A stretch of DNA of 64,000 bases from Gloeopeniophorella convolvens (GCA_022496205.1 WTXD01000050.1:1-64000), one strand, 5' to 3'. Shown: positions 23,232-38,874, counted from the first letter of the stretch. Numbers and translations: made by a program. Notes: generated from the letters alone by a model not told the origin.

Positions 23232-26200
23232 GGCGCGCGGAGAATGGGATGGAATGACATGAGAAGTCTTTGTTGTTGTATGGAATACCCGCATGTATCT
23301 ATTTTTGCTGTGGGTTGCGTAGCTCGCTTGTGGGTCTGTGAATATTCCGTGACTCAAGACCGGATGGTGTCGCCCGTCGAGGTAAGGAGGGATGAATCCG
23401 TTTGTCTACACAGTCGTGTGTCAAACGGTAAGGAACAAAAGAGTGTATGCTACGACTATCTATGTCCGATATCCTTATCTTATCGCTGTCCGACGATCAT
23501 GATTCAACAGGTCCTAGCTAGGAGGATGTGTAAAGTCTTGATGGCAGTTATAATTATTACGCCACGACGGTGCACGACTAGCAGTGTGGTAGCCGTAGTG
23601 GCTTAACTACACACGCCTGCCAATTAGCCTCCTGTCGCTGTCGAGCGGCGCTATACGGTCGGGTGGCCCCCGAGTCGGGGCCCGGGCGTGCGCCCCGCTT
23701 AAGAGCGCTGGCGCGCGGAGCCTTTACACTGGCCTCTTTTGACTCACCGTTCCCCGAGCGGAAATCCTACAGCTACCTTCCTTCTCTTCCGGATCGCACC
23801 TCCGAGGTTTACAGCCTCCACCGATCCTCGAAGCCTCAGCTCTGCAAGCACGCACAAAAAATAGAACCAAGAGGGCGCTCCGTGCACCCCACCGGCGCGC
23901 GCCGAAGAAGCCTCCGGTGCTTATCAGGAGCTGGACGGGTTGGACAACACTCCCTGACCCGGCGGGATGTCAGCGCTTCAACACGGATTCGAGCAAAACG
24001 TAAGGGCGTGAGTGCCGAACGCTATCAGCAGTACTTAATTCCTAAGCCAAATTGCAGACCGGTGAACATAAGGTTTGGCTTTCCCGGACGCCAGAGCCAG
24101 AGACTGGTATTCATACTCAGTAGCTAATTGATCAACCCATGGCGCGTTCCAAGGTCCGAATGTTCCGAGAGCTCTCAGAGACGGGGTGAACCGCAACACT
24201 CGAATTCAGGGCTGTAGAAGGCTCTCTCTGTTCCGCGCGGTTCGGTTATAGACCAGCCATTATGTACTCTTCCTGCCGCCACAATTGGGTACAAGCAATG
24301 CAGCCCACACAATGTCCGATATCATGTTTCCCAAGCAGCCCTGGCGCCCGCACGCCGGCGCGTGACGTCAGCGTCTACCGCGTGTACCCAGCGCTGCGCC
24401 AGCCAAGCCACTCCTCCGCCATGCGCGTCCGCCCAGAGATCATGATGCCCCCTTTGGACCGCAAGTAAGCTCTTAGGGACGCACTCGTGTTCTCATGTGG
24501 GACCCATGTAAAACGCCGTTGGCCGTACGTGGTTAGATCGGCGCTCGAGATTGGTCGTCGGTGACCGGGAAGAAGGGGCAGAATGCTGATGCAGGGATCG
24601 CGCGGGCATGTCTAGAGCTCTATCGGGGCTCTGATAAGATGCGTATGGCGAAGAGGATACGTAAGGACGTCAGTTGACACACCTGGACTGCACCTCGTCT
24701 TTGCAGTATATAACGAGTTCTCGAGGGTTCAAGTCTGCGCGTTTCTGCGTGTGCAACCTCCAGTACGTTCTCTGCTTCAATGACTTCAATGGTGAATCGT
24801 GCCGCAGCGCGAACTTGTTCCACCTGCTGCGCGGGCTCCGCACGCGTGTCCGGTTACACAGCTCACCCTCCGTAAGTGAATACTTACCCGCAGGCCATGC
24901 CTCCCATCTCTTCGGAGAGGGTACGGTGAACTCGGCTTACTCCACGATTGGACACCCGCGACATGTCACTGGAAGGTTCAGCGCGACTCGCAGCCGCGGC
25001 CCCCGGTTCATAAACAGGTGTCAAATGCCTGTTGCTCGAGTTGGATAAATCTTCCCCCAGCAGGATGCGGCAAATCATATAACTCCCAGCAGGTCGGGAA
25101 TTCCGAGATGGCATGTGCATCCGGTGATTGTTGGCGAGCTACGAGGCTTGCTCAGCACAGCGCTGCTGCGGCAAGTCAGACTGGTTCTGCCTGGAGCGGG
25201 TGCACAGGTACGGCGCTCGACAAGCTCACTCCACAGATGCGGCCCCGCAAACCTACAGCAAGGGTGATGGCAAGACTACTCTGCGGGGTACGAGGGTGCG
25301 ACTTAGGGGTTACATTGGGGGAATGGCCATTGAAACGGATCAACTCTGGCGTTCTATTCCGAGAGGCCTCGCCCCCGCACTGGGACCGAGCGTTCTTCGG
25401 AGAAATAATGTGGACCGGTGTCGATCCTCCTCTGTTATGCCATTCCGTAACCCAGGGGGCGTATTACATAATTGTGCGATGCGCTGATACACGGCTGAAC
25501 GCACCGACTTGTAACTAGAGGTCCAGACCAGTCTTGTTGTAGTGATGCATCATAGTAACCAGGAAGTTCCGTTCGTTGCTGTGAGTGAGGGCAATATCCT
25601 AGCAGTGATGCGGCGCGATCCATGGGCAGCACGAGGCGGCTAGACCCCCAGAAAGAGACTTCACGCTTCAAAGAGCATATGAAAGGAGATGTTATTCAAG
25701 CCGTTTACCGAGCGCAAACAGCGCACCTCAAGATGTCTGCAAACTCCGAGATGGCGCGTTGACAGCATTCCGTATTAGCGAGTGGGCAAACTTCATTGCC
25801 CTGGGTATTAATCGAATATCAGCCGTATCATAGATTTTGCGCCCAGCCGCAGATTCGTCATGTACGAATCTGCCGTAGAGTTAGTATCGTGTCCCTGCAC
25901 TAGGAAAGAGCATTGCAACTAACAGAAGGTGCGATTTCCGCAGTGAAAACCCTACAGACTCGGTATGCCCCAACCACCGTAGCGCGCTAAAGGTCAGTAG
26001 TTGGTGAGCTTCTCATGAGCCTGTAAGTCCGAAAGAAGCAACGATCAGGTGCCCTGTAGAATAGCCGACTCAGCCGTACGCAAGGAGGTAAGGTCGAGTG
26101 CGCCAGGCGCCAGCCCACAATCTCCGAGAGCAGGCAGCATTACCGCATTGCAAGCTGCCTATAGCGTTCGGCGCAGCCTATTAGCAGGGCTCAGAAAGAG

Positions 26201-26298
26201 TATGATTTCGCGGAAACCCGTGGGGTGGCGCTGGGGGCTTTATCTTGAGCTGGGGGGGCACGGGCGGGACGAGTGTACCCTCGCTCATAGTACGCACG
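23232..26298. other. About 3 kb without a recognisable gene
   Basis: The longest empty interval of the window. Open frames up to 166 codons exist on both strands but none shows a family motif or plausible splicing. A GC-rich inverted motif (ccccgag-t-cgggg) sits near 23665-23680. It may hold long UTRs, a noncoding RNA or decayed mobile DNA; no terminal repeats or rRNA/tRNA were found by eye. Confidence 0.45.
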
Positions 26299-28642
26299 AT
26301 GCAGTTCGCAGCAAGACAGAGTCGCAGTCGCCTCGGCCATGTCGGCCGCGCCGCCGCGCTTCGGAACTCGCTCCCACGCTCTGCTTCCCGCCGGTTGCTT
26401 TCCACCGCTGCGGGTTCGAGCTCAGGCTCGTCGTCCAACGGCCTCGCCATTGCTCTCGGCACTGCGCTCGTCGGCTTTGGAGCGTACTATGCTGGATCGC
26501 TCAAGGATGGGTCCGGCTCTGTCTCCGCGAACAACGCAAAGCCTGTTTATGGCTCGCAGGAGGATTTCAAGAAGGCTATCAAGGAGCTCGAGACGACCTT
26601 CACGGAGGAGGGTGTCGTCTCGACCGACCCTGCTAACCTCAAAACACACGGTTTCTCCCCCAACGTGATGCATGAGGGTGTGCAGCGCGCCATTTTGTCG
26701 TTTGGTATGGGCGCTGACGCGGGTCCCAGGTGTTGCGCACAGCGTTGTCGTCTACCCCGAAACGACGGAGGATGTCGTGAAGGTTGTCAAGATTGCCAAC
26801 AAGTACCGTATGCCCGTCGTGCCGTATGCCGGTGGTACCAGCTTGGAAGGCCACTTCATTGGCGTGAGTCTTCCCTGCAAGCCAGCCCCCGAATCACGTT
26901 GTGTGACCACCCCAACCCTTTTCCGTAGCATGAAGGCGGAGGCATCTGCATTGACCTCTCGGGAATGAACAAGATCCTCGAGATCCACGGTTACTATCCT
27001 CTGCCCATCGAAATATCGCGTACTGACTCTGGCCCATCGCAGCTCGCGACTCCGACATGGTTTGCCAGACCGGCGTTGACTGGATGGAAATAAACGCCAC
27101 TCTCAAGGAGAAAGATATCCCGCTCTTCTTCCCAGTAAGTTTTGTACATACGTTGCTCTGTGGGGTTCAATACCTGATGTTCGGCAGATTGATCCCGGCC
27201 CTTCTGCAACCATCGGAGGCATGCTTAGCACTGGATGCTCTGGAAGTGGGTCATGTCCTTGCTTCCATCAAGGTCACGTCATCTCATATCCTCCACAAAG
27301 CCAACGCCGTCCGGTATGGTACGGCAAAGGGAGAGTGGTTCTTGAACGCCGTACGTACCATACGCTGGCTTCCGTAAGGCTTCGCTGACCAATATCGACA
27401 CAGACCGTCGTGCTTCCCTCCGGCGAGGTCATCAAGACACGCCAGCGCGCTCGCAAGTCCTCCGCCGGCTTCGATGTCACAAAACTGTTCATTGGTGCCG
27501 AGGGTACCCTTGGTATCGTCACGGAAGGTGGGTTGAGCCGTTACTGTCGCTTATCACTTACTCACGATCGGTGAATTCAGTGACCATCCGCCTCGCCCCC
27601 GTCATCCCTTCGCAGGTCGCTATTGCCCAGTTCCCTAATGTCAAGTCAGCAACTGAGGCTGTCATCGACATCCTCAACAGCGGCGTCAACATCCGTGCGT
27701 GCTTGCCACGTTGCGGCCTTCTATGACGTCACTGATGTCACCTGACAGAATGTATCGAGCTGCTCGATTCTGCGTTCATGCACGCGACCAATGTCTCGGG
27801 AGCGACTGGCAATAAATACGAGGAGACAGACCATCTTTTCTTCAAGCTTCAGGGCGCGACGCCTAACGCGATCGATGACGCCGCCAAGATCGTGCAGCAG
27901 ATCGTTAAGAAGCACGGCGGCGCGAAGTTCAAGCGCGCGAAGACCCAAGAGGAGGGCGACCTCATCTGGCAGGACCGCAAGAATGCGCTCTTCACTGCGC
28001 TGGCCTATGCTGGCAGCGGCGCCAAGGGCTGGTTGACTGATGTTTGGTACGTCCTTACTGGTGCGCAACGCAAGGTGCAGGCAGGTGTCTGATTGGTTTG
28101 CTCAGCGTCCCTGTCTCCAACCTTCCTCAACTCATTGAGGAGACGCAGAAGGATATTGAGGCACAGGGAATCAAATACCTGACCGCAGGACACGCTGGTG
28201 ATGGTGAGCGTTAACGATATGATAGTCGACATCTGTCTGACTTTTTCCCGAAGGCAACTTCCACTCGTTGTTGACTTTCCGCAACGAGGAAGAGCTCAAT
28301 ATCGTCCGCGATCTCGTTCACCGCATGGTTGAGCGCGCCATCCGCCTTGACGGCACCTGTATGTCCCTACCATCCTCCGCTCCCCGCATTTTGCTGACAG
28401 CTCGCGCAGGCACTGGCGAGCACGGCGTCGGTATTGGCAAGAAGGAGTTCTTGATCGAGGAGCTCGGAGAGGGCACCGTTAACCTCATGAAGACTATCAA
28501 GCGTGCAGTCGACCCACACTGGTTGTTCAACCCCGGAAAGGTGCGCGCTTCTGCGATACGCATACGGCGACATACCCACTGATGGCATGCGCCTCTCACC
28601 CTACAGCTGTACCCCGACACTAAAACTCCACCTTCCCACTGA
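26299..28642 (+). CDS. DLD1: D-lactate dehydrogenase (cytochrome), mitochondrial, copy 1
   Basis: FAD enzyme oxidising D-lactate to pyruvate with electrons to cytochrome c, at the inner mitochondrial membrane. The start at 26299 gives an Arg/Ser-rich transit peptide, then a hydrophobic anchor ([20 protein letters not shown]). Exons continue with [53 protein letters not shown] (FAD site), [46 protein letters not shown] and [17 protein letters not shown]. They then give [19 protein letters not shown], and the FAD-oxidase C domain with [36 protein letters not shown] and [14 protein letters not shown]. Roughly ten short introns, all phase-compatible; no frame disruption seen. A tandem paralog follows 740 bases downstream. 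Confidence 0.93.
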
Positions 28643-29378
28643 GCTGGGCCCGCGTGATAGAGTGCTGCACGATGTCTCAGATGTATTCTAACTGTTCCTC
28701 TCTTGCATTAGTAACGGGCTATATCAATCATCCACTTTAAATCTTCTCTGCCCTCACGCTGGGGGCATCGAGTGCTATTCCGATTCTTCGAAGGCGGCCG
28801 CAGTCATAGCGGCGGTATGTTGTGGTACACCCAAAGAGCTTGTGTGAAAAAGAGGTCGTTCAGTCGTCGGGGTGGGAAGAGGTGGGAAGGTGGTTTCGGA
28901 GTGCAGGGACCCTCCGTCAGCCGAATCCGTCGTCACCTGCCTACTGTCGTCGGCGGCATCGCCGAGTTGAACGTTGAAGCGTGGCGCGTGGCGGCTCGCC
29001 CCGCGTACTCCTGGTCGCCGGGGCCCGCGTGCCGACAGGCGTGTAACTGACAAGTGTGACTTACGTTTACGGTGCCCGACGGGCCTGGAAGCCGGACCTG
29101 GCAGGTGCTCCTCAGTCCCACGCCTCGCCAGCGAGCCCTGAGCGAAGTCGTGCATCGGTCGCGTGCCCTCGCAAGATGCCCTTCTCACTTCTTAAGTACC
29201 CCCACGCAGTAAAGCTTGGGATTGACCGTCATTTGGCGCCTCTCGGGCGAATTTAGCTTGATATCACTGTTCACATCACGCACTGTCCTTCCCACACGCC
29301 ATTAATACCCACTATCCTGCAACCGCGCGACTAACCGCCTGACCGACGTTACTTACCACCACCACCACCATCATCATC
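28643..29378. other. Intergenic between the two D-lactate dehydrogenase genes
   Basis: Includes the 3' end of copy 1 and the promoter of copy 2. A run of CCACCACCACCACC followed by ATCATCATCATC directly precedes the ATG of copy 2. No gene. Confidence 0.5.
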
Positions 29379-31720
29379 ATGTTCTTCGCGAGGAGGAGCT
29401 TGCGCGCGCTGCGCAGCGCGCCGCGCCCGCGTCTGCGAGGGCGAGGGCGCCGCGTGCGACGCGCGGGAATCTAGCTGTGCGGGGGTACAGCTCGAGCCCG
29501 GGGCAGCCGTCGTCCAACGGGCTGGCGATCGCGCTCGGCGCGGTGGTGCTTGGCGCAGGCGCGTACTACGCCGGCGCGCGGTCACAGCCCGCGGCAGCGG
29601 GTGCAAAGACAACCGAAGCGAAGGAGACGACGCCGTCCAAGCCCGTGTATGGCACACCGGAAGACTTTGCGCGTGCAATCGAGGAGCTCAAGGCTGCGTT
29701 CGCAGGCACGGAGGGCATCGTGTCGACTTCGCCGGATGAGCTTCAGGCGCATGGGTTTTCGCCCAACACGCATCACCCAGGTGCGTACCGGAACATCGCG
29801 AATTTGATGGGGGTGGGGGTTGGAGGGCTTACGTGTTCGCGAACGCAGGATGCGCGCATAGCGTTGTGGTCTACCCCACGTCGACTGAGGATGTCGTAAA
29901 GGTCGTCAATGTCGCGCGGAAGTACCGCATGCCTATCACGCCGTACTCGGGTGGGACGAGTCTAGAGGGGCACTTCTCGGGGGTGCGTGACCCGTGCGGG
30001 CTTGATGCGAGCCCTGCATTGACTGGTCAGTTCTGCAGTGGAAGGAAGGAGGCATTTGCGTGGATTTGTCGGATATGAACAAATTCTTGTTATTCCATGG
30101 TGCGTGGGACTCAGGGTGCTTCAGGATGCGAGCTGACTCGAAGCCTTTCTTGCACGCACGCCGCGCAGCGGAGGACTCTGACCTTGTCTGCCAGCCGGGT
30201 GTGGGATGGATGGAGATAAACGAGACATTGAAAGAACAGGGCATCCCGTTGTTCTTCCCGGTGCGTGTCCACCCTTTCCCGAAAGTGAGCCTCTCTGACA
30301 CGGTGCTCCAGCTCGACCCCGGCCCAACTGCGACGATTGGTGGCATGCTAAGCACTGGGTGTTCCGGAAGTTAGCACCGTCTCCAGTGAAAGCCCAGTAT
30401 CCGCTGATTCTTCTCTTAATAGCGAATGCCGTTCGATACGGGACGGCCAAAGCTGAATGGTTCTTGAACGCGGTGAGCCGTTCTGTTCAACGCTATCCGG
30501 TTCCCAGCGCTGAATTCCTCCTGATGTCTAAGACAGTTGTGCTGCCCTCAGGCGAGGTGATCAAGACCCGCCGCCGCTCGCGCAAGTCCTCTGCCGGCTT
30601 CGACACGACGAAGCTCTTCATCGGCGCCGAGGGTACGCTCGGCATCGTCACAGAGGTGACGATCCGCCTCGCGCCTGTGATACCCACGACGGTCGCGACG
30701 GTGCGCTTCCCGAACGTACGCAAGGCGACCGAGGCCGTCATCGAGATCCTCAATACCGGCATCGGCATCCGTGCGCTTCTCCTCACGCATATGCCCGCTC
30801 TTCCCGCACTGACCCGAAAGCAGAGTGCATCGAACTGGTTGACGCAGCGTTCATGCGCGCGACGATGGCCGCAGGCAACCCCGCGCGCCAGTACGAAATT
30901 GCGGATCACCTGTTCTTCAAGCTGCAGGGTCCGACGCCCGGCGCGTTGAAGGAGGCGGTCGAAGTCGTGCAGACCGTGGTGGCCAAGCACGGCGGGGACA
31001 ATTTCGCGCCCGCGCAGACGGAGGAAGAGGCCGACGCGATGTGGACTGATCGCAAGAACGGGCTTTACAACGGGCTGGCAGCTGGGGGCCCCGGCGTCAA
31101 GGCGTGGTCGACGGATGTCTGGTGCGTGCTTTGATGTGATCTGTATCAGGGGTGCGGCGAGATAGGTGCTGATGCGTGGCGTTCAGCGTTCCTATCTCGC
31201 AGCTCCCGCAGCTTGTAGATGAGACGCAGCAGGACATCGAGGCTTCAGGGATTCTATACTCTGTCATAGGCCATGCGGGCGATGGTGAAGCTTTCCCTTC
31301 ATTTGAAGTGAAGGTACCAGGGCTGACGCACGCCGTAGGCAACTTCCATGCTCTGTTACTGTTCCGGACGGACGAGGAGCTTAAGAAAGTACGTGCGCTC
31401 GTGCACCGCATGGTCAAGCGTGCACTCGCGCTTGACGGAACTTGTACGTCTCTCGCAGGGTGCTATGCACCTCGGAGGGCTGATTTTATGGCTCTATCTC
31501 TCTGCACAGGCACTGGAGAACATGGCGTTGGGATTGGCAAGAAGGAGTTCTTGATGGAGGAGCTGGGCGCTGTACGGTGGGTCTGATGAAGACGGTCAAG
31601 CGGGCCATCGACCCACTGGGCATCATGAATCCCGGGAAGGCGAGTCCCTTCAGCCCACACGTTGCGTTATTGCTGACACCGCGACAGTTGTACCCTGACG
31701 ATGAACCGACGTCTCACTAG
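29379..31720 (+). CDS. D-lactate dehydrogenase paralog, copy 2, apparent C-terminal frameshift
   Basis: Tandem paralog of the preceding gene with introns at the same positions and phases. The start MFFARRSLRALRSAPRP reaches the transit-peptide remainder VRGYSSSPGQPSSNG if a roughly 44-nt GT-AG intron ending in TCTAG (near 29470) is removed. The rest follows copy 1: [66 protein letters not shown] and [19 protein letters not shown]. At 31565-31575 one base is missing relative to the frame that resumes with TVGLMKTVKRAIDP, then NPGK and LYPDDEPTSH; as written the frame stops at 31586. The lost tail holds part of the FAD-oxidase C domain. Either a base-call error or a recently disabled paralog; coding GC is higher than in copy 1. 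Confidence 0.85.
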
Positions 31721-31967
31721 TGCTGGATGGGAGCGGCAGTCAAACGTGTGGTAGCAGTGGCGGACTCTTTGATCATGAGACTCATGAGCATGAACTATAT
31801 GCGCAGCAGAAACGAGCGCCCAATTTCAAACTAATCGAACGTGCTCTTCCGGCACCGCAAGATATAGCCCTGTAGTCGGGCTTCTTGCCGCGGATACAGT
31901 CATCGCCTGCTAACTATCGTATACCATCTTGCTACAACAACAGAGGTAAAAAGACACAACAATGGGC

Positions 31968-33567
31968 TCATCGGGCGCCCTCGACGACGGCCGGTTGCTC
32001 CTGGACCTGCTGGGCCTGCTGTTGCCCCGTGCGACTGAGGGCCGCCCCGAGCGCCTGCGTCCGGATGCTGAGGCCGCGCGTCTTTTCAATGACGGACTGG
32101 TAGATTGGCAGTGCTGGACGGTTGATCTCGATGACGTTCTACAACCAATGTTCGATTATGGGTAGACCCGCGGTATCAAGGAACGTGCCTTTTCGAGGTC
32201 AATCTTGGCGTCCGCCGCCATCCGGGTGTCACGGATGAGGTTGACAATCCATTTCTCGCCCTCTTCTGGTGATAGGTTGAGACGCGCGGAGAGGTCACTA
32301 AATCGAGACAGTCAGTACTAGCAACAGATGGAGGCACATAGAAAACGCACGCGATATCGATGCGCTGGTGGATGCGGCAGTACGCCTCGCTGATAAGGTA
32401 GCGCGCGTTATCAAGGAACTCCTCACGGAACTCGCTGAGAAAGAAGTCGTTCGCGACGGCGCGCTCTGCGAGCTGCAGCTCGCGCTGCGCCGCCTCGAAA
32501 TCGAACTCGACGTAAAGCTCCTTGAGGAACCTAGTGACGGGGTCCGAGTACTGGTACTCTTCGAGCTGGACGATCTTGACGACCTCCTTGATCGCGTGGC
32601 GAACACGGGAGCTCGTCGGCGCTGTGGCGCCGGGCGTCGTCTGCGCCTTGCGCGAGAGCACTGCGGCGACCGCGACGTAGCGCAGGACCCACGGCGACGC
32701 GGACTGAATCGCGTTCAGGTACGCCGGCGCGAGGAACGTCTCGAGCAGCAGCGTGCGCCCCGCGGGGTGGTTGAAGTACACGAAGAGCGACCAGTGCACG
32801 AGCCACGTGCGCGAATGCAGTGTCGAGAGCGGCTCGGTGTGTGCGGCGGCTGCGAGAGGGGCGGCTGATGCGCGCGTGTCGAGCGCCTCGCGGAGCGTAT
32901 TGAGCTCTTCGAGGGCGACATCCCATTTGCCGGTGAGGATGTCTGAGGCGAGCTTGCCCCAGTGCGCTGAGGTGTTGAGGTCGACGTCGGTGGAGAGAAC
33001 GCGGAAGTGGTAGAGGTAGTCGGCGGCGCCCGAGTAGTTCCCGTACGTGTACTGGAACTTGCCAAAGTTGTAGAGCGCGGTGATTTGCTCGAGGGTGAGC
33101 TGGGGAAGGGCTCAGAGGAGTAGCACGTGCAGAGAATACGGATGGACGTACACCGTAGTTATCCTTCAGATAGGTCAAGTTTTGGTTTTTATCCTGGCGC
33201 AGAGCCTGCGCGACATCGGGGTTCTCGATCACATCAAGGACGGCCTGCGCCTCCTGCTGTAGCTGCTCGTTTGTCGATACAGCCTTTTCTCGCTTGGCGG
33301 CGAACTCTAATCCTTTCGTGTCAGATCGAACTCGCGGCCGAGAACACAGTCACTACGCACCATCTGGGACCTCTGAACGGGGTTCAGCTGCTCGTAGAGT
33401 GATACGATGTAGTCCACCATGTTGGTGCCCTTTGCAAGCTCATACTGCGTCGCGGCGACTTGCTCTGGTGCGAAAAGACCGCTCTCATGGAGATGGGTGA
33501 GTAGCGGGAAGGCCAGATGTCTATCCAGGTAGGGTATTATCGTTCTTGTGAGGTCGTATTCGGCCAT
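31968..33567 (-). CDS. eIF3e: Eukaryotic translation initiation factor 3 subunit E (INT6)
   Basis: Start [20 protein letters not shown] at 33567. The sequence runs through [20 protein letters not shown] and NPVQRSQM. A 56-nt intron then leads to [20 protein letters not shown] and [20 protein letters not shown]. The PCI region has [68 protein letters not shown] and [20 protein letters not shown]. After a probable GC-AG intron the tail is [20 protein letters not shown], ending VVEGAR at stop 31968-31970. The protein is a scaffold subunit of eIF3 in cytosolic translation initiation. Length, domain order and intact frame fit the family. It is divergently paired with MPDU1 and convergent with the D-lactate dehydrogenase paralog. 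Confidence 0.93.
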
Positions 33568-33716
33568 TTTGAGTACTCTGGTGCTGGATGACTCTCGAGA
33601 CCCAAAACACAAGGATCAGAATGAAAATTCCGGTCCAGCACGTGACCCGCGTCGCAATTGACACGTTCGTTCCGCGTCTCGGAGGTCACAGCTAGCTCAT
33701 TGCTACCACCAACACC
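33568..33716. promoter_or_regulatory. Shared bidirectional promoter of eIF3e and MPDU1
   Basis: Only 149 bases separate the two divergent start codons, so both promoters and 5' UTRs must lie here. No TATA box is evident, in keeping with housekeeping genes. Confidence 0.6.
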
Positions 33717-34761
33717 ATGACCTCCATTACAAGGAACCTGCCTTGGTTCATCAAGGACCTCGGCGTGTCGATAGTAGGACAGGTGTGCATCACGTTTTGG
33801 TGCAAATGATATTCGTCTCACTTACGCAACGGACAGAAATGCTATGTCTCCATAGTAGAGAACCTTGACCTCGGGGATGTAGAATGCCTCAAATATTCGC
33901 TTTCTAAAGGCGTTGGGATTGCCATCGTAGTGGGTGGCTCAATAATGAAAGTGCCACAGCTCCTTCTCAGTGCGTTTCTCGACCTACCAACGTGCGAGTA
34001 TGACCCACCTGACTGTCTTAGTTCTTGGTGCTCGTTCTGCACGCGGCCTCTCCCTCACCGCGTACATCCTCGAAACACTCTCCTATGCCATCACCCTCGC
34101 GTACTCTTCGCGAAATGGGTTTCCCTTCTCTACATATGGCGAGAATCTATTCCTCACTATACAAAACGTCTTCATCACTCTCCTTATTATCCTCTACTCG
34201 CCTCCCCGCTCGGCTCGGCAGCTCACTACCGCGCCCAACCCTACGGGCAAGCTCCTTACCACCGTTGCTCTCATGGCTGCGGCGGGATTCGCTCTTTTTA
34301 CCGCACCCGCGAGTGCACTTGCTGCCGCGCAGCTGGGCACGCTCCCCCTCTCGCTCTTCTCCAAGCTACCCCAAATCGCACAGAACCACCGCGCGCGCAG
34401 CACAGGACAACTTTCCGCGTTCGCTGTGATCTCCCAGATCGGCGGTTGCGCAGCACGGCTCTTCACGACCGCGCAAGAGGTCAACGACCCGCTCGTCGCA
34501 GCCGGCTTCGCGCTGGCGCTGGCTCTCAACCTCGTTGTGGGGTTGCAGCTGTACGTGTACTGGGGCAAGGGCGTCGCACAAGAGACCGATACCCGCGCAC
34601 GCGAAGGCGTTCCTGCAACTGAGAAAGAGGTGTATGGCCAGGACGAGAAGGTCGATATCGTTGTACCGCCACAGAGCCCTGCCCCGTACCAGGCCACGCA
34701 TTCGCAACAGGGCTCGCAGTCTACGCCATACGGGCGTAAGTGGGCGCGCAAGGTTGATTAG
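33717..34761 (+). CDS. Mannose-P-dolichol utilisation protein MPDU1 (PQ-loop family)
   Basis: Three exons. Start MTSITRNLPWFIKDLGVSIV; after an intron KCYVSIVENLDLGDVECLKY, then SKGVGIAIVVGGSIMKVPQL, which is the first PQ-loop; after another intron GARSARGLSLTAYILETLSY, then NGFPFSTYGENLFLTIQNVF. The second PQ-loop is LSLFSKLPQIAQNHRARSTG followed by QLSAFAVISQIGGCAARLFT and TAQEVNDPLVAAGF. All match the MPDU1 plan of seven membrane segments with two PQ motifs. MPDU1 is an ER protein required for using dolichol-linked mannose and glucose in N-glycan, GPI and O-mannose synthesis. The C-terminal 60 residues are a charged tail. Stop 34759-34761. Confidence 0.92.
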
Positions 34762-34934
34762 GCTATGTAGCTTAGTACTGTCCTTGGGACATATTATAAT
34801 TCCAGCCGGATATTTATTCTCGCCTGTACGTTTGAGTTGTGGTCTCTCGACCCTTCGCCGCTGGGCAGTGGCGAATTTTCGTGGGTCCGGCATTCCGGGC
34901 CGAGTATGTAAATTGAGGTTGCTTGTCGACGACC

Positions 34935-37957
<3,023 letters not shown>

Positions 37958-38365
37958 GCATTACCTCTCCCCAAGGGGTTTCGTGATTGACTAGAGCGGT
38001 GCATCACGGCTACCGAAGGAGCATGGGTGCCACATGGTTGTCATTGATGTCCCTAAACAGAAAAAGCTTAGTGCCCGTTCTCATGCATCGCACCAATGCG
38101 CGGCCGATGCCCATGCTGCTGTTTTCATTGGAAATTCTTTCGCTGGGGGCCCGGCCCCGGCCAAGCTGAACAGGGCACTCCCCCACTCCGAACTCCTGGC
38201 AATCGTAAAAATTGCATACATACGCGGTCGCGAGGAAGGGCCCGAGGGACGTCCACCCAGTTCGCCTCATTGCTGCGATTTCAATCCGAACCTTTTTCAT
38301 GTCAACCTGTCGTTGCATAAATGAGCGAGGGGCACCGAGGCCCGCTTCTTTACACTCCGCCTCCC
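37958..38365. other. Intergenic, AFG2 3' flank and promoter of first array gene
   Basis: No gene. CATAAAT at 38316-38322 lies 44 nt upstream of the next ATG and is a plausible TATA element. Confidence 0.5.
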
Positions 38366-38874
38366 ATGTTACCCCGCGCGACTGTTTTTCTTGTGCTTCT
38401 CTCCGCACTCGCGTCCGCGAGGGTCATCGACCACGACGTGCTGCAATGTACGACGAAGGCATTTACGTCGCCCTGGTCGGAAACTTTCAATCGGCTTGTT
38501 GGGCTCAAGCCGAACTACACCCCTGGCACATTCATTGCAGTTGACTGCACGCAGATTCCGAACATGCCTTGTGACGCCATTCCTGAGACAGCAAGGTGAG
38601 TTGGACCCCTTATTTCCGTTCAAAGCCGGCCACTTATATCGCCAATGTGATGCACAGGTGGTGAGTAACGTCCAGATATCACGGTGGCGCGTTGAGCTTG
38701 AGTGGTACTGATGGATCGTCTCAGCAAGAGGAAGTACTGTGTGTGTTGTGAAGAGGTCATAACAGGTGGGAAGAATCAAGCTGCGTGATGACATGATACT
38801 GACAACATATCTTGTCGACGCCAGGACACCTTCCTGGACCCGTCGGAGTGGGGTGCAAGCGTGCCTTCCGTTGA
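38366..38874 (+). CDS. Hydrophobin-like small secreted protein, array copy 1
   Basis: Exons 38366-38595, 38725-38765 and 38825-38874 (230, 41 and 50 nt; phases 2 and 1) encode 106 residues. Signal peptide MLPRATVFLVLLSALASARV. Mature parts: VLQCTTKAFTS, LKPNYTPGTFIAVDCTQI, MPCDAI; exon 2 KYCVCCEEVI; exon 3 GPVGVGCKRAFR and stop. The Cys order C-C-C-CxCC-C equals the copy at 16.4 kb and matches its length exactly, so these two form one subgroup, distinct from the PPPNDP subgroup that follows. The VGVGC ending is hydrophobin-like; the initial C-Xn-C pair of classical hydrophobins is missing. Likely a cell-wall or interface protein; function not shown. Confidence 0.7.

Noticed and set aside
29379..29480. 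Apparent frameshift in the transit peptide of D-lactate dehydrogenase copy 2
   Set aside because: Removing a 44-nt GT-AG intron ending in TCTAG restores the frame to VRGYSSSPGQ, so no mutation is needed.
33290..33360. Apparent stop in eIF3e after [11 protein letters not shown]
   Set aside because: A 56-nt GT-AG intron starting right after NPVQRSQM and ending in TAGAG joins directly to FAAKREK, the expected family sequence.
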